DNA from: Akkermansiaceae bacterium UBA2381 | Lineage (GTDB): Bacteria; Verrucomicrobiota; Verrucomicrobiia; Verrucomicrobiales; DEV007 | Length of the DNA stretch: 64,000 bases | NCBI GenBank assembly: GCA_002344215.1 | Contig: DDSV01000002.1 | Location: 1-64,000 of the forward strand | Reading direction: 5' to 3' | Part shown: positions 43,414 to 53,254 of the stretch, one piece after another | Position numbering within the stretch: position 1 is the stretch's first letter | Layout of the letters: each line of letters starts with the position of its first letter | Made by a program: the position numbers and the translations under genes | The notes under the pieces: generated by a model | Seen by the model: only the letters and a program-made list of their open reading frames with translations | Told to the model about the DNA's origin: nothing | The model's database searches: none

Positions 43414-44274
43414 ATGAGCGACGAGAAAATCATGGGACTGATTGCCGGGGCCGACCGGCTTCCGCTTATTGTCGCGAGAGGAATGAAGAGCGCCGGTTAC
43501 CGGATTGTCTGTGTCGGCATCGAAGATAATGTGAACTCCGAATTGAAGGAGATCGTCGACGTATACCATGGGGTCGCCCTCGCACGCATGGGGGGATGGA
43601 TCAAAAATCTCCGGAAGCACCATGTCAGCCGGGCTATAATGGTTGGCAAAATCGAGAAAAGTAAGGCATATGCTCCGTATCGTGTTTTGAGATACCTCCC
43701 TGACTGGCGGGGAATCAGAGTCTGGTACTGGCGCCTGAGGAAAACAGACAAACGGGGGGGCTCACTCCTGGGAGCGACAGCCGACGAACTTGCGAGCGCG
43801 GGAATTTATTTGCAGGACTCAACCATGTTTAACAAAGAAGATTTGGCCGAAGCCGGTCCGATGACCAGTAGGAAGCCGGGTGCCGCGGTTCTTGCTGACA
43901 TCCAGTTTGGAATCATGATTGCGAAGTTGCTCGGAAAGGCCGACGTGGGGCAGTCCATCACCGTGAGAGAGAAAGAAACGGTGGCGGTGGAGGCGCTGGA
44001 GGGAACTGCAAGGATGCTAAGGAGGACGGGAAAACTTTGCGGCGCAGGCTGGACTCTCGTCAAGGTTGCGAAACCGGAGCAGGATCCGCGTTTTGATGTT
44101 CCCTGTATCGGGATCGATACCGTAAAGTCAGTTGCTTCCTCCGGAGGAGTTTGCATTGCAGTCGAGGCGGGAAAAACCTTCATCATCGACAAAGCCGCCA
44201 CCCTGGAGCTTGCGGAGAAAGAGGGAATCGTTGTCTTCGGTTTCGAAGCGAAGTGGGAAGAGGAAGGCAACTGA
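43414..44274 (+). CDS. lpxI: UDP-2,3-diacylglucosamine diphosphatase LpxI (DUF1009)
   Basis: 286 residues. The pattern GLIAGADRLPLIVARGMKSAGYRIVCVGI, GWIKNLRKHHVSRAIMVGKI, DIQFGIMIAKLLGKADVGQSITVREKETVAVEALEGT and FDVPCIGIDTV is that of LpxI, the non-LpxH hydrolase that makes lipid X. AGGAGAG lies about 11 bases before the ATG. It sits 51 bases upstream of lpxB, the next enzyme of the pathway, as in many genomes. Confidence 0.95.
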   Translation: MSDEKIMGLIAGADRLPLIVARGMKSAGYRIVCVGIEDNVNSELKEIVDVYHGVALARMGGWIKNLRKHHVSRAIMVGKIEKSKAYAPYRVLRYLPDWRGIRVWYWRLRKTDKRGGSLLGATADELASAGIYLQDSTMFNKEDLAEAGPMTSRKPGAAVLADIQFGIMIAKLLGKADVGQSITVREKETVAVEALEGTARMLRRTGKLCGAGWTLVKVAKPEQDPRFDVPCIGIDTVKSVASSGGVCIAVEAGKTFIIDKAATLELAEKEGIVVFGFEAKWEEEGN

Positions 44275-44325
44275 CGGCTGCCGGTGACTTTTCTCTAAAT
44301 TGTCTCCCCAAAAACCTCTGTCCGG

Positions 44326-45504
44326 ATGAGTGAATCGAAAGAAATTTTTATCGTCGCCGGAGAGCACTCCGGTGATCTGATTGGTGAAATGTTAGTCAAG
44401 GAGCTGCTTGCTCTTTATCCCGGGCTCAAGATCACCGGACTCGGTGGAGAAAGGATGGAAAGCGCCGGGGCAGAGATCCTCCTGAACCTGGTTCGTGACC
44501 TGGCCATTATTGGTGTGGCCGAGGTCATTATCAAGTTCCCCAGTATCTATAAGGCCTTCTACGGAACCCTGGATTATCTCCGTAAGAACCGTCCGGCCGC
44601 CGTGGTTTTCATCGATTATCCGGGCTTCAACCTCCGACTCGCCAAACGGGTGCGTAAGCTCGGCATTCCTGTCATCTATTACGTCACTCCACAGGTCTGG
44701 GCCTGGCATCGCAGCCGGCTCGGCAGGATGAGCCGATGCATCGACATGGCGCTGGTCATTCTCCCTTTCGAGGAAAAGCTCCTGCGGGACGCCGGTATTC
44801 CCGTTCGTTTTGTGGGGACGCCATGGCTCGATCTGATGGTTCTCACCATGAACCGAAGTGAAGTCTTCGAGCACTTCGGGTTTGATGGGGAAAAGAAGCT
44901 TATCGGCATCCTGCCGGGAAGCCGCAGCCGCGAAGTCGCCACCCATCTTCCGCTGATGCTCGAGGCGGCTGAAAGAATTCAGGCGGAGCAAAACGATGTC
45001 CAGTTCGTCATCGTTCGTGCGTCATCAGTGGATCCAGATCTGATCCAGCGATTGGTCGCGGACTCGAATATTCAGGTGAAGGTGGTCGACACCTACCGAT
45101 ATAATGTTCGCAGCGCGATGGATTTTGCCATCGTTGTTTCCGGAACGGCTACTCTCGAGACAGGTCTCCTGCTATGCCCGATGATCATCCTTTACAAGAT
45201 GAACGCCCTGACCTGGTATATCGGCCGGAAAATGATCGAGATTCCGGATGTCGGTCTGATCAACGTGGTGGCGGGTAAACGCATCGTTCCGGAACTGATC
45301 GGACAACACTGCACCACTGCCAACATCGCCGGTGAGACCCTCCGTCTCCTCGGGAATCCGGAGGAGATGGAGGAAGTCAGAAGCCAGCTACGTAAGGTTC
45401 AGGAAGAGATGGGTGGTCCGGGGGCGAGTAAGCGGGCTGCCGGTATCATTCATTCGATCGTGAAGCAGTCCCTCGAGATCGGGAAATCAAGCATAACGCC
45501 TTGA
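44326..45504 (+). CDS. lpxB: Lipid A disaccharide synthase
   Basis: 392 residues. EIFIVAGEHSGDLIGEMLVKEL, VFIDYPGFNLRLAKRVRKLGIPVIYYVTPQVWAW and LIGILPGSRSREVATHLPLMLEAA are LpxB signatures. It condenses UDP-2,3-diacylglucosamine with lipid X, the product of the gene just before it. It is the last gene of the rightward cluster. Confidence 0.97.
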   Translation: MSESKEIFIVAGEHSGDLIGEMLVKELLALYPGLKITGLGGERMESAGAEILLNLVRDLAIIGVAEVIIKFPSIYKAFYGTLDYLRKNRPAAVVFIDYPGFNLRLAKRVRKLGIPVIYYVTPQVWAWHRSRLGRMSRCIDMALVILPFEEKLLRDAGIPVRFVGTPWLDLMVLTMNRSEVFEHFGFDGEKKLIGILPGSRSREVATHLPLMLEAAERIQAEQNDVQFVIVRASSVDPDLIQRLVADSNIQVKVVDTYRYNVRSAMDFAIVVSGTATLETGLLLCPMIILYKMNALTWYIGRKMIEIPDVGLINVVAGKRIVPELIGQHCTTANIAGETLRLLGNPEEMEEVRSQLRKVQEEMGGPGASKRAAGIIHSIVKQSLEIGKSSITP

Positions 45505-45550
45505 ACGGTCCGGAGACCTTTCTAATGGTTCGCCAATTTTCAGATCGGTA

Positions 45551-48208
45551 TCACTTCGCAAACTCGACCCAGTCCACGTTCATAAGTCCTCCCTTGCCGG
45601 GATTGATGAAGACCAGGTAGACATCAGTTCGATCTGCAGAAGGCGCTACCGTGGTCTTAAACTCCTGAAACTTGTCCCAGCCTCCCGTGTTCGGGACCTC
45701 GATTGTGCCGAGGAGCGCTCCTTCAGGTGAGCCGGAGCGCAATTCGATTTTGCCGCCCGCACCTCCCGATGAGGCCAGTACTTTTACCGTTCCAACTTCC
45801 CCAAGAGGAATGGAATCAAAACGAACCTTGTGCTCATGAGCGGTCGACCCGATGACCTTTCCCTGGATCTTTGGTCCCTGCAGTTCGTCAGCCTTTTCCG
45901 CTTCGAGGCGGCGCGTGCGCAGTTTCACCGTCGCCTTGCCCGAGAGCGGGCCCGCCGGAGTTCGCCCGAGATCGGTAAAGGTGGCTTCGATGATCCCCGT
46001 GGCGAGCTTGTTATCTTTGGGAGCAGTGATCTGACCTTCAATCCCGCGGGCCACCGTTGGTGTGGCTTTGCCATCGGCGAGACCGTAAATCCATTTCACC
46101 ATCATGTGCACCTCATCGGCGGTGTGGTTCGCATGCGGTAGCATGGGGAGAGGACTCCAGACGCCGGTCGATCCTTTGATGACCCGGTCGACGGAAACTT
46201 CGATGGCCCCGGGCTGACTTTTATACTTCTTCGCGATGTCCATCAGCGGGGGGCCGACGAGCTTTTGATCAATGGCGTGACAATTGAAGCAATCTGACTG
46301 TTTCATGCGGGAGAGCCCCGGGTCCACGTCGCTGAGTTTTCCATCCGCGGCGGCCCAGGCGGAGCTGACCAGGGTGCGCACCGAGAATTCCGCCTCGCGG
46401 CCGGCGGCGCTTCCGTCTTCGGGATCGCTCACTTCGAGACGGTAGCTGAGCGGTTCTCCCGGGGTGAAAAAGTCACCGGGCTGAGGCGAGAGGAATTTCA
46501 CCACCGGCACCGAGTTGCCAACCGTGACGGGTACACTTGCCTTTCCGATGCCCCCCTTGTCGTCACTCACGAGCAGTTCAAGGCGGAAGTCTCCCGGCTC
46601 GGTCAGCGTTATCTTTGCCTCGGCTCCGGTCGCAAGAACCTTGTCTCCGAGATGCCATTCGTAGGAAACCGGATCCCCCTCGTGGTCCTTGGATCCGGTC
46701 GCGGAGAGCGAAAGCTCAAGTGGTTCGCGTCCGGCGGTCGGCAACACGGTCGCTTTGGTCACGGGCGCGAGATTGCCGCGCTGGTAACTCATGCGGACGA
46801 GGCGGGAATCGGCGTTTGCTCCCCAGGTCTCGCCGTAGTCGAGAAAATAGAGACTTCCATCCTTGCCGAAGAAGAAGTCGACGGGACGCTTGATCTGGAA
46901 GCGACCGCTCGCGTCGTCATCACCCTGCGCCACACGAGCAGCGGCGGTGAAGGGCAGGATCTCAAGAAGCTTACCATCATCGTCGAGGCGTGCCCAGTGG
47001 ATGAACGGACGCTGCCAGTCGTAGAAGAGGAGCATGCCGTCAAAGTGTTCGGGAAGCCCTCCGGTCTTCTCGAATTCCTTGTTGAAGTGAAATACCGGAC
47101 CACCGCATGCAGTGCGTCCCCCTTTACCGAGGATGGGGAACTCGAGGGATTCGCCGCCCGGATAGAAAACGAGGGGTGCCTGAACCGGGGGCAGTTCGGT
47201 GAGGCCGGAGTTGTTCGGACTCCGGTTGATCGGCTTACCCTTGTCGTAGATCGTTCCGGGGGTTTTTGCCGTGAAATCGAAATCAACGTAAACGCGATTG
47301 CCGCGCGAGTAGGGCCAACCATAATTCCCGGGTTGGCGGAGTTGATTCACGGTATCAAAACCGCGGGGGCCCCGCTCCTCCAGATCCTTGCTGGCATCAG
47401 GTCCGACATCGCCCACGTAGACGAACCCGGTCTTGGGATCGATGTTGAAACGCCAGGGATTGCGAAAGCCCATCGCATAGATTTCGGGGCGGGTCTTCGG
47501 GGTTCCGGGAGGGAAGAGATTGCCTTCAGGGATGGTGTAGCCGCCCTCGGGGGTCGGTTTGATCCGAAGGATTTTGCCACGGAGGTCGTTGGTGTTGGCG
47601 GAGGATTTCTGTGCGTCCCACGGACTGCGGTCAGTGCGCTCGTCGATGGGAGCGTAGCCCTCGGAATCCTTGAAGGGGTTCGTGTTGTCGCCGGTCGAGG
47701 CATAGAGATTTCCGTCCGGACCGAAACGCAGAGAGCCTGCGTGGTGGCAGCATTGTTCCCGTTGCTCGGGCCAGTTGAGCAGATCCTTGCGCGAAGCGGG
47801 GTCGATTTTTCCATCTTTCAACGTGAAGCGGCTGATGTACTGACCATCGTAATCCGGTGGTGAATGGAGAAAATAGATCCATTGATTCTTCGCAAAGTCA
47901 GGATCCAGGGCCATACCGAGGAGGCCGTTTTCCTGGGCGTTGGTCACGGTGAGAGCTCCAATCTCCGAAGTGAGTTTCGATGTGGGATCGAAGACTTTCA
48001 CTTTGCCGGCGATCTCGATGAAAAAGATACGACCATCCGGAGCCTCCTGCATCGTCATAGGCTGCGGAAGATTCTCCGCAAGAACCTCGAACTGGAACCG
48101 GTAATCGGGTGGCGCGGCTTCCTGCGCCGGGCAGGAAAGAGAAAAGAGGGCCAGGACCGCGGCGGTCGTGAAAACGGGGATTCGGAAGGAGAATAACAAG
48201 CGAGGCAT
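45551..48208 (-). CDS. Secreted PQQ-type sugar dehydrogenase with PKD, cytochrome c and carbohydrate-binding domains
   Basis: 885 residues with a signal peptide (PVFTTAAVLALFSLSCPA). Domains in order: a six-bladed glucose/sorbosone dehydrogenase-like propeller at about 35-490 (MTMQEAPDGRIFFIEIAGKVKVF, GSLRFGPDGNLYASTGDN, FRNPWRFNIDP, GNYGWPYSRGN); a PKD-like domain at about 495-580 (SKDHEGDPVSYEWHLGD); a cytochrome c with Cys640-Phe-Asn-Cys643-His644; and a CBM6-like domain at the end (LRTRRLEAEKADELQG, GTIEVPNTGGWDKFQEFKT). It probably oxidises polysaccharide-derived sugars in the periplasm. Confidence 0.9.
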   Translation of the reverse strand: MPRLLFSFRIPVFTTAAVLALFSLSCPAQEAAPPDYRFQFEVLAENLPQPMTMQEAPDGRIFFIEIAGKVKVFDPTSKLTSEIGALTVTNAQENGLLGMALDPDFAKNQWIYFLHSPPDYDGQYISRFTLKDGKIDPASRKDLLNWPEQREQCCHHAGSLRFGPDGNLYASTGDNTNPFKDSEGYAPIDERTDRSPWDAQKSSANTNDLRGKILRIKPTPEGGYTIPEGNLFPPGTPKTRPEIYAMGFRNPWRFNIDPKTGFVYVGDVGPDASKDLEERGPRGFDTVNQLRQPGNYGWPYSRGNRVYVDFDFTAKTPGTIYDKGKPINRSPNNSGLTELPPVQAPLVFYPGGESLEFPILGKGGRTACGGPVFHFNKEFEKTGGLPEHFDGMLLFYDWQRPFIHWARLDDDGKLLEILPFTAAARVAQGDDDASGRFQIKRPVDFFFGKDGSLYFLDYGETWGANADSRLVRMSYQRGNLAPVTKATVLPTAGREPLELSLSATGSKDHEGDPVSYEWHLGDKVLATGAEAKITLTEPGDFRLELLVSDDKGGIGKASVPVTVGNSVPVVKFLSPQPGDFFTPGEPLSYRLEVSDPEDGSAAGREAEFSVRTLVSSAWAAADGKLSDVDPGLSRMKQSDCFNCHAIDQKLVGPPLMDIAKKYKSQPGAIEVSVDRVIKGSTGVWSPLPMLPHANHTADEVHMMVKWIYGLADGKATPTVARGIEGQITAPKDNKLATGIIEATFTDLGRTPAGPLSGKATVKLRTRRLEAEKADELQGPKIQGKVIGSTAHEHKVRFDSIPLGEVGTVKVLASSGGAGGKIELRSGSPEGALLGTIEVPNTGGWDKFQEFKTTVAPSADRTDVYLVFINPGKGGLMNVDWVEFAK

Positions 48209-48329
48209 AACGGACGCTATTTTACCCCGGCAACACCGCTCGTCCAGCGCCGGAGACGCGGTATCGATCTCCCATCGCCAGTCGCCGGAACTGCTTTAAA
48301 TCCCGCTGGATCCTGCAACAGAGGCGAAA

Positions 48330-48665
48330 TCAGTTCGCCAGCGAAGCAGGAACTCCCATTTCCGCGAGGTCTTCAGGGGCAAAAAAAGTCCCGAGAGACA
48401 AAACCTGCCATTTTCCGTTCCCTCCTTTGAGATAGGCAATGGCAGGATCAGTTTTTCCCGAAATGGATTTCACGGCGACCCGGGCGAAACCGGGGACGAT
48501 TTTCTCAATCGTGACAGACGGATCGTCAACACCGGCCTCCTGAAAAACATAACGCATCGTGGCCTGGGTAATGGCGTCAGTGTCCTGATCCGCCTGGACG
48601 GTTGAGCCGAAAAGCGACATGAAGGCGAGGAGAAGTGAAGCACGGAAAAGGGGAAATGCGTTCAT
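48330..48665 (-). CDS. Small secreted protein of unknown function
   Basis: 111 residues with a signal peptide (FRASLLLAFMSLFGSTVQA). The mature part (ATMRYVFQEAGVDDPSVTIEKIVPGFARVAVKSI, GGNGKWQVLSLGTFFAPEDLAEMGV) has the helix then strand-strand pattern of NTF2/cystatin-like small domains, which is a weak inference. It lies between the sugar dehydrogenase and the DUF1501 operon on the same strand. Confidence 0.6.
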   Translation of the reverse strand: MNAFPLFRASLLLAFMSLFGSTVQADQDTDAITQATMRYVFQEAGVDDPSVTIEKIVPGFARVAVKSISGKTDPAIAYLKGGNGKWQVLSLGTFFAPEDLAEMGVPASLAN

Positions 48666-48749
48666 GGAGTAATAAAGACTTATCGTATCCGTAAAGGCTG
48701 CACGGAATCGATTCGCCCGTCAAGATTTTGACTGATGCTGGCGGAAATT

Positions 48750-50192
48750 TCACCCCAGCACTTTTTTAATGACGTGTCCGTGCACATCGGTCAGGCGCAT
48801 GTCGCGACCACTGAACCGGTAGGTGCTCTTCGTGTGTTCCACCCCGAGAAGGTGCAGCATGGTGGCATGAAGGTCGAACATTTCAAAGCGGTCCTGAACC
48901 GCCTTGTAACCCCATTCGTCGGTTTCTCCGACACTGACGCCGCCTTTCACTCCTCCGCCCGCCATCCAGACGGTGAAACCAAACGGGTTGTGGTCGCGGC
49001 CGTCATCCCCCTGGGCGAAAGGGGTTCGCCCGAACTCGCCCGCCCAGACGACGAGCGTGGATTCGAGAAGCCCGGTGCGCTTGAGGTCTTTGATCAGGGC
49101 GGCGATGGGCTGGTCCACGGTTTGGCAGTTCTTGGTATGGCCGTCGAAAAGTTTGCCGTGCTGGTCCCAGCGATCCCCGTTTCCGTTTGGACAGGTTAGC
49201 TCGATAAAACGCACCCCTCTCTCAACCAGTCGCCTGGCGAGGAGACACTGGAGTCCGAAGGTTTGTGTGTTCTTGTAATCGGCCTCAAGTCCGTAGAGCT
49301 TCTTTACCGATTCCGGTTCCCCTCGAAGATCCATGAGTTCAGGGACGGAACTCTGCATGCGAAAGGCGGTCTCGTAGTTCTGGATGGCTCCTTCGATTTC
49401 GGAATCGTATCCGCTCGCGTCGAGAATCGAACGGTCGAGTTGGTCGATGAGTTTCAGTTTGTTCACCTGCAATTCCGGATTCGACTCCTGCGGCCGGATG
49501 TTGGCGATGGGTTGGTCGCGCGGGAGGAAGATCGATCCCTGATAGGCGGCGGGAAGAAAGCCGGATCCAAAGCAGTCCAGGCCGCCCGGGGGAATGAGTC
49601 CGCCGTTGAGGACGACGAAACCGGGCAGATTCTGATTCATGGTTCCGAGACCGTATCCGAACCACGCGCCCATACTGGGACGTCCCTGCAGACCACTGCC
49701 GGTATGAAGGAAATAATTCGCCGAGGTGTGCTCGGAGAATTTCGAAGTCATCGATTTGATGAAGGCGAGTTCATCAATCACTTCGGGGTCGGCCAGATAG
49801 GGAAACAGATCACTCACCCAGGCACCGCTCTCGCCGCGTTGTTTGAAGGCCCACTGGCTCTTGAGGACTTTGCCCACATTGTCGAACTGGGTCGGCGCAA
49901 GCTCGCCGATGACCTCGCGGGGATCGCGACCGTGGTATTTTTCGAGGAGCGGTTTGTAATCGAAGGTGTCGACCTGGGAGGGGCCGCCGTCCATGTAGAG
50001 GAAGATGACGTTGCGGGCCTTCGCGGAAAAATGGGGAACACGCGGTGCGAGAGGATTGTTAGTGCGGACTGTCCCCGCCTGTGCCTCCTCATGTAAAAGT
50101 GCCTGCATCGCAACTCCGCCAAATCCCATGGCACAGCGACGCAGCATGTCGCGACGGGAGAGTTGGCGGGGATGGAACTGGTGGCAGTGCAT
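48750..50192 (-). CDS. DUF1501 domain-containing protein
   Basis: 480 residues. The N-terminus SRRDMLRRCAMGFGGVAMQAL resembles a twin-arginine-type signal. The body contains NVIFLYMDGGPSQVDTFDYKP, EHTSANYFLHTGSGLQGRPSMGAWFGYGLG, LVVWAGEFGRTPFAQGDDGRDHNPFGFTVWMAGGGVKGG and HATMLHLLGVEH, which are DUF1501 signatures. The family is in the alkaline-phosphatase/sulfatase superfamily and is expanded in PVC bacteria. It is the second gene of an operon, 39 bases after the PSD1-like gene, as in many Planctomycetes. Confidence 0.92.
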   Translation of the reverse strand: MHCHQFHPRQLSRRDMLRRCAMGFGGVAMQALLHEEAQAGTVRTNNPLAPRVPHFSAKARNVIFLYMDGGPSQVDTFDYKPLLEKYHGRDPREVIGELAPTQFDNVGKVLKSQWAFKQRGESGAWVSDLFPYLADPEVIDELAFIKSMTSKFSEHTSANYFLHTGSGLQGRPSMGAWFGYGLGTMNQNLPGFVVLNGGLIPPGGLDCFGSGFLPAAYQGSIFLPRDQPIANIRPQESNPELQVNKLKLIDQLDRSILDASGYDSEIEGAIQNYETAFRMQSSVPELMDLRGEPESVKKLYGLEADYKNTQTFGLQCLLARRLVERGVRFIELTCPNGNGDRWDQHGKLFDGHTKNCQTVDQPIAALIKDLKRTGLLESTLVVWAGEFGRTPFAQGDDGRDHNPFGFTVWMAGGGVKGGVSVGETDEWGYKAVQDRFEMFDLHATMLHLLGVEHTKSTYRFSGRDMRLTDVHGHVIKKVLG

Positions 50193-50231
50193 GGGGAGGG
50201 GGCGGTGGGGCTAGCGTGCCGATTGCCGGAG

Positions 50232-53093
50232 TTAACGCAGGTAGATGAAATCTTTCTGATTGAGGAGGACGTGGGCAAGGTCGGCCCAGGCGCGGGAGTC
50301 GCTCGCTCCGTAGACCGTGGCCTGGTTCTTGAGAAAAGTGGCGAGAGCGGCGGTGGTTTCCGCATCAGGAACGCGGGAGGTCACGGCCTCGTACATGCGG
50401 GCAATGCGGGTGCTCTCCTCAAGGCCGGTGTCGGCGAGGATACGGTCGGCCCACCTTTTTCCCTGATCGATGACAAAGGGGTCGTTCATGAGCGCAAGGG
50501 CCTGCGCGGGGACATTGGAAGCCCCCCGATTGCCTTTGGGGCCGAAGGGATTCGGCATGTCGAAAGTCATCAGGAAGGGGGACAGGAAATTGCGGTAGAT
50601 AGAGCCGTAAATGGTGCGCCGTCCTCCGCCATCGAGCGGTCCGCTTTCCCTTGCCCCCCGCCCGCTCATGAAGTCAGTCCGATGGGTGGGAATGGACGGT
50701 CCGTAAAGAGTGGCGTCGAGAGAGCCAGAGACGGCGAGGATTCCGTCGCGAATCGCCTCGGCCGGGAGGCGGCGTACCGGCATGCGGTGCAGGAGGGCAT
50801 TCGTCGGATCGGCGGTGGAGAGAATAGTTAGGTCAATGTCAGGATGCGGGACGCTGGCCTGGGCATAGGTCTGCGAGAGAACGATCTGCCGTATCGTGTG
50901 TTTGAGAGACCATCCGTTTTTGACAAGGTCGCCCGCGAGCCAGTCGAGAAGTTCGGGATGCGTGGGCAACTGTCCCATGGGTCCGAAATCGTCGACACTC
51001 GCCACGATGCCGTGACCGATGAGGTGATGCCAGAGGCGGTTCACGATGACGCGGGAGGTGAGTGGATTATTCGGGGAAACCGTTTCCCCGGCGAGGGTAA
51101 GGCGGTTGCCTTCTTTTGCGCCGAGAGCTTCGAGGAAACGCAGCGGCACTTCTCCGCCGAGGCTTCGATGGCTGCCTCGCACATAGATGTTGCCCCGTTC
51201 CGGCGTGCCTTCCGCCATGGTGAGGGAGAATCGTTCCGGTGGAAGAGAGGCGGCGAGGCGGCGTCCTTCGGCAAGAAGATCCTCCACCTCTTTTGAAATC
51301 GTTGTGGAAGGGTTCCCTGAGGTTTTGTCCTGATCGACGGTTCCGGCTTCTTTCGAAAAGCGGATCTCGTCGATTTCATAATATCCGGGACCCGGATCAA
51401 CAAACTCGAGATAGGCCCGATGCCCCCGATATTTGGTAAGGTCCCCGTCGAACCGCATCCAGGTGAAGGCACCTTTGGTGTCGGGTTCCTTGTGGACGGT
51501 CCCACGGAAGAGGAGGGGCTGGTGCACCGCCATGTGATAGTTGTCGATGACGACACGCATCATCCCGCCGCGGGCGCGAAGCCGGACGTGGATTTCGTCA
51601 CCTTCTATCGTGAAGGTAGGCGAGCGAAGGGCGCCGCTGTGGGCCTCGCCGAGTCGGATGCTGGAGACGGTGCCCGGAGTGGTATAAAGGGCGCCCTCTT
51701 CAAGGGTGAATCCAGCGCCAGTCCCGGTGGGAGCGAACGCTTCGCCGACAATCGACCAGCCCGGTGGAAGGTCCCCGTTTTCGAAGTTGGCAAAGAGCCC
51801 GGCGACGGGGTTTTTTTCGAATGGAGGAACGGGCGAACGTGCCGGGAGACTTGCGTCCGCTTTGGTGAGAATTTCCCGCTGCCGCGCCGCCGCCGCTGCC
51901 CTCTTTCCGCCCGGGTCCATCGATCGCTCGGTTCTTGCGCTGCTGTGGAGGTATCCGGTGAGGGCGTAGTAGTCGGCGGTTGAAATGGCGTCGAATTTGT
52001 GGTCGTGACAACGGGCGCACGACACGGTGAGCCCGAGGAAAGCCTTGCTGTAGACGTCGATCTGATTCGACATGTGGTCGGCCTCGTTCGCAAGAACATC
52101 AGTCGGGGCATGAGTTGCTTCGTTGAGAAACCAGAAGCCGGTTCCGAGGACGGACTCGTTGAAATTCTCCGCCTCGTTGATTCGGGGTTTCGCGATCAAA
52201 TCTCCGGCGATGTGCTCCCTGGCAAACTGGTCGAAGGGAAGATCCTCATTAAAGGCACGGATCAGATAGTCGCGGTATTCATGGGCAAAGTGAATGGGGT
52301 AATCGAACTCATGACCATAGGTCTCGGCATAACGAACGAGGTCCATCCAGTGGCGCGCCCATTTTTCCCCGTAGTGCGGAGAGGCGAGAAGTTCATCAAC
52401 GACTTTCTCCCGACGCTCCGTTGAAGTGTCATCAAGGAAGCGATCGATCTCTGCCAGCGAAGGAGGTAATCCGGTGAGATCGAAGTAAACACGGCGAAGC
52501 CAGGTTCGGTCATCGGCAGGCCCGGCGGGACGGAGTCCGGCTTCCTCGAGACGATGAAGGATAAAATGATCGATCGGTGAGCGGGGCCAGTCTTTCATCC
52601 TTACCCCGGGAATGACCGGATCGGTGATAGGTTTCCAGCACCAGTGTTGTTCGCGTCGCTTTTCGAGATCGAAGGCCTCGGGGGCGGATTTGCCTCCGGC
52701 AAGAGGGACAGGCTCTTCGGGCCATGGTGCGCCGGCTTTGATCCAGAGGCGGAAATCATCCACGATGGCCGGAGCGAGCTTTTCCTTCGGCGGCATTTGC
52801 AGGTCCCGGTTCGAGTAGCTCATCGCCTCGACGAGGAGGCTTTCCTCCGGTTTACCCGCGACGACCGACGGTCCCGTTTCTCCGCCGGCGATGAGATGCT
52901 CGAGGTGGTCGACCTGCAGCGCTCCTTTGAGCTTATCTGCGTCGGCGCTGTGGCAGGAGTAACATTTTTCCGCGAGGACAGGGCGAATCTTTTCCTCAAA
53001 AAACCTGAGACCCTCGTCCGGTGTCGCGAACTCCGCCTGTGCTGCACCAACGAAGGCAAACAGAGACGCAAAAATTTTGAGGCCGCGAGTCAT
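50232..53093 (-). CDS. PSD1/PSCyt1 domain protein (DUF1549-DUF1553 with cytochrome c)
   Basis: 953 residues starting at 53093 with a signal peptide (MTRGLKIFASLFAFVGAAQA). The N-terminal planctomycete cytochrome domain has Cys44-Tyr-Ser-Cys47-His48 and LQVDHLEHLIAGGETGPSVVAGKPEES. DUF1549 follows (PIDHFILHRLEEAGLRPAGPADDRTWLRRVYFDLTGLPPSLAEIDRFL). A beta-sandwich insert sits in the middle (about 430-620), then DUF1553 (LTSRVIVNRLWHHLIGHGIVASVDDFGPMGQLPTHPELLDWLA). Thought to act in periplasmic oxidation linked to polysaccharide use; mechanism unproven. First gene of the operon with the DUF1501 gene. Confidence 0.92.
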   Translation of the reverse strand: MTRGLKIFASLFAFVGAAQAEFATPDEGLRFFEEKIRPVLAEKCYSCHSADADKLKGALQVDHLEHLIAGGETGPSVVAGKPEESLLVEAMSYSNRDLQMPPKEKLAPAIVDDFRLWIKAGAPWPEEPVPLAGGKSAPEAFDLEKRREQHWCWKPITDPVIPGVRMKDWPRSPIDHFILHRLEEAGLRPAGPADDRTWLRRVYFDLTGLPPSLAEIDRFLDDTSTERREKVVDELLASPHYGEKWARHWMDLVRYAETYGHEFDYPIHFAHEYRDYLIRAFNEDLPFDQFAREHIAGDLIAKPRINEAENFNESVLGTGFWFLNEATHAPTDVLANEADHMSNQIDVYSKAFLGLTVSCARCHDHKFDAISTADYYALTGYLHSSARTERSMDPGGKRAAAAARQREILTKADASLPARSPVPPFEKNPVAGLFANFENGDLPPGWSIVGEAFAPTGTGAGFTLEEGALYTTPGTVSSIRLGEAHSGALRSPTFTIEGDEIHVRLRARGGMMRVVIDNYHMAVHQPLLFRGTVHKEPDTKGAFTWMRFDGDLTKYRGHRAYLEFVDPGPGYYEIDEIRFSKEAGTVDQDKTSGNPSTTISKEVEDLLAEGRRLAASLPPERFSLTMAEGTPERGNIYVRGSHRSLGGEVPLRFLEALGAKEGNRLTLAGETVSPNNPLTSRVIVNRLWHHLIGHGIVASVDDFGPMGQLPTHPELLDWLAGDLVKNGWSLKHTIRQIVLSQTYAQASVPHPDIDLTILSTADPTNALLHRMPVRRLPAEAIRDGILAVSGSLDATLYGPSIPTHRTDFMSGRGARESGPLDGGGRRTIYGSIYRNFLSPFLMTFDMPNPFGPKGNRGASNVPAQALALMNDPFVIDQGKRWADRILADTGLEESTRIARMYEAVTSRVPDAETTAALATFLKNQATVYGASDSRAWADLAHVLLNQKDFIYLR

Positions 53094-53254
53094 GGAATCG
53101 GAAAGTGGGGGAGACCGGAAGAACCTACGAAACGTCCTCCGTTTCGGTCGATCCCACAAATCGCTTTGAGACACAAACTGATACGATTGTTGCAAAATTG
53201 TCGCCGGAAATCCAAATTTCAGGTAGATTTCAGCCCACTTCACGCGATTCCGCC

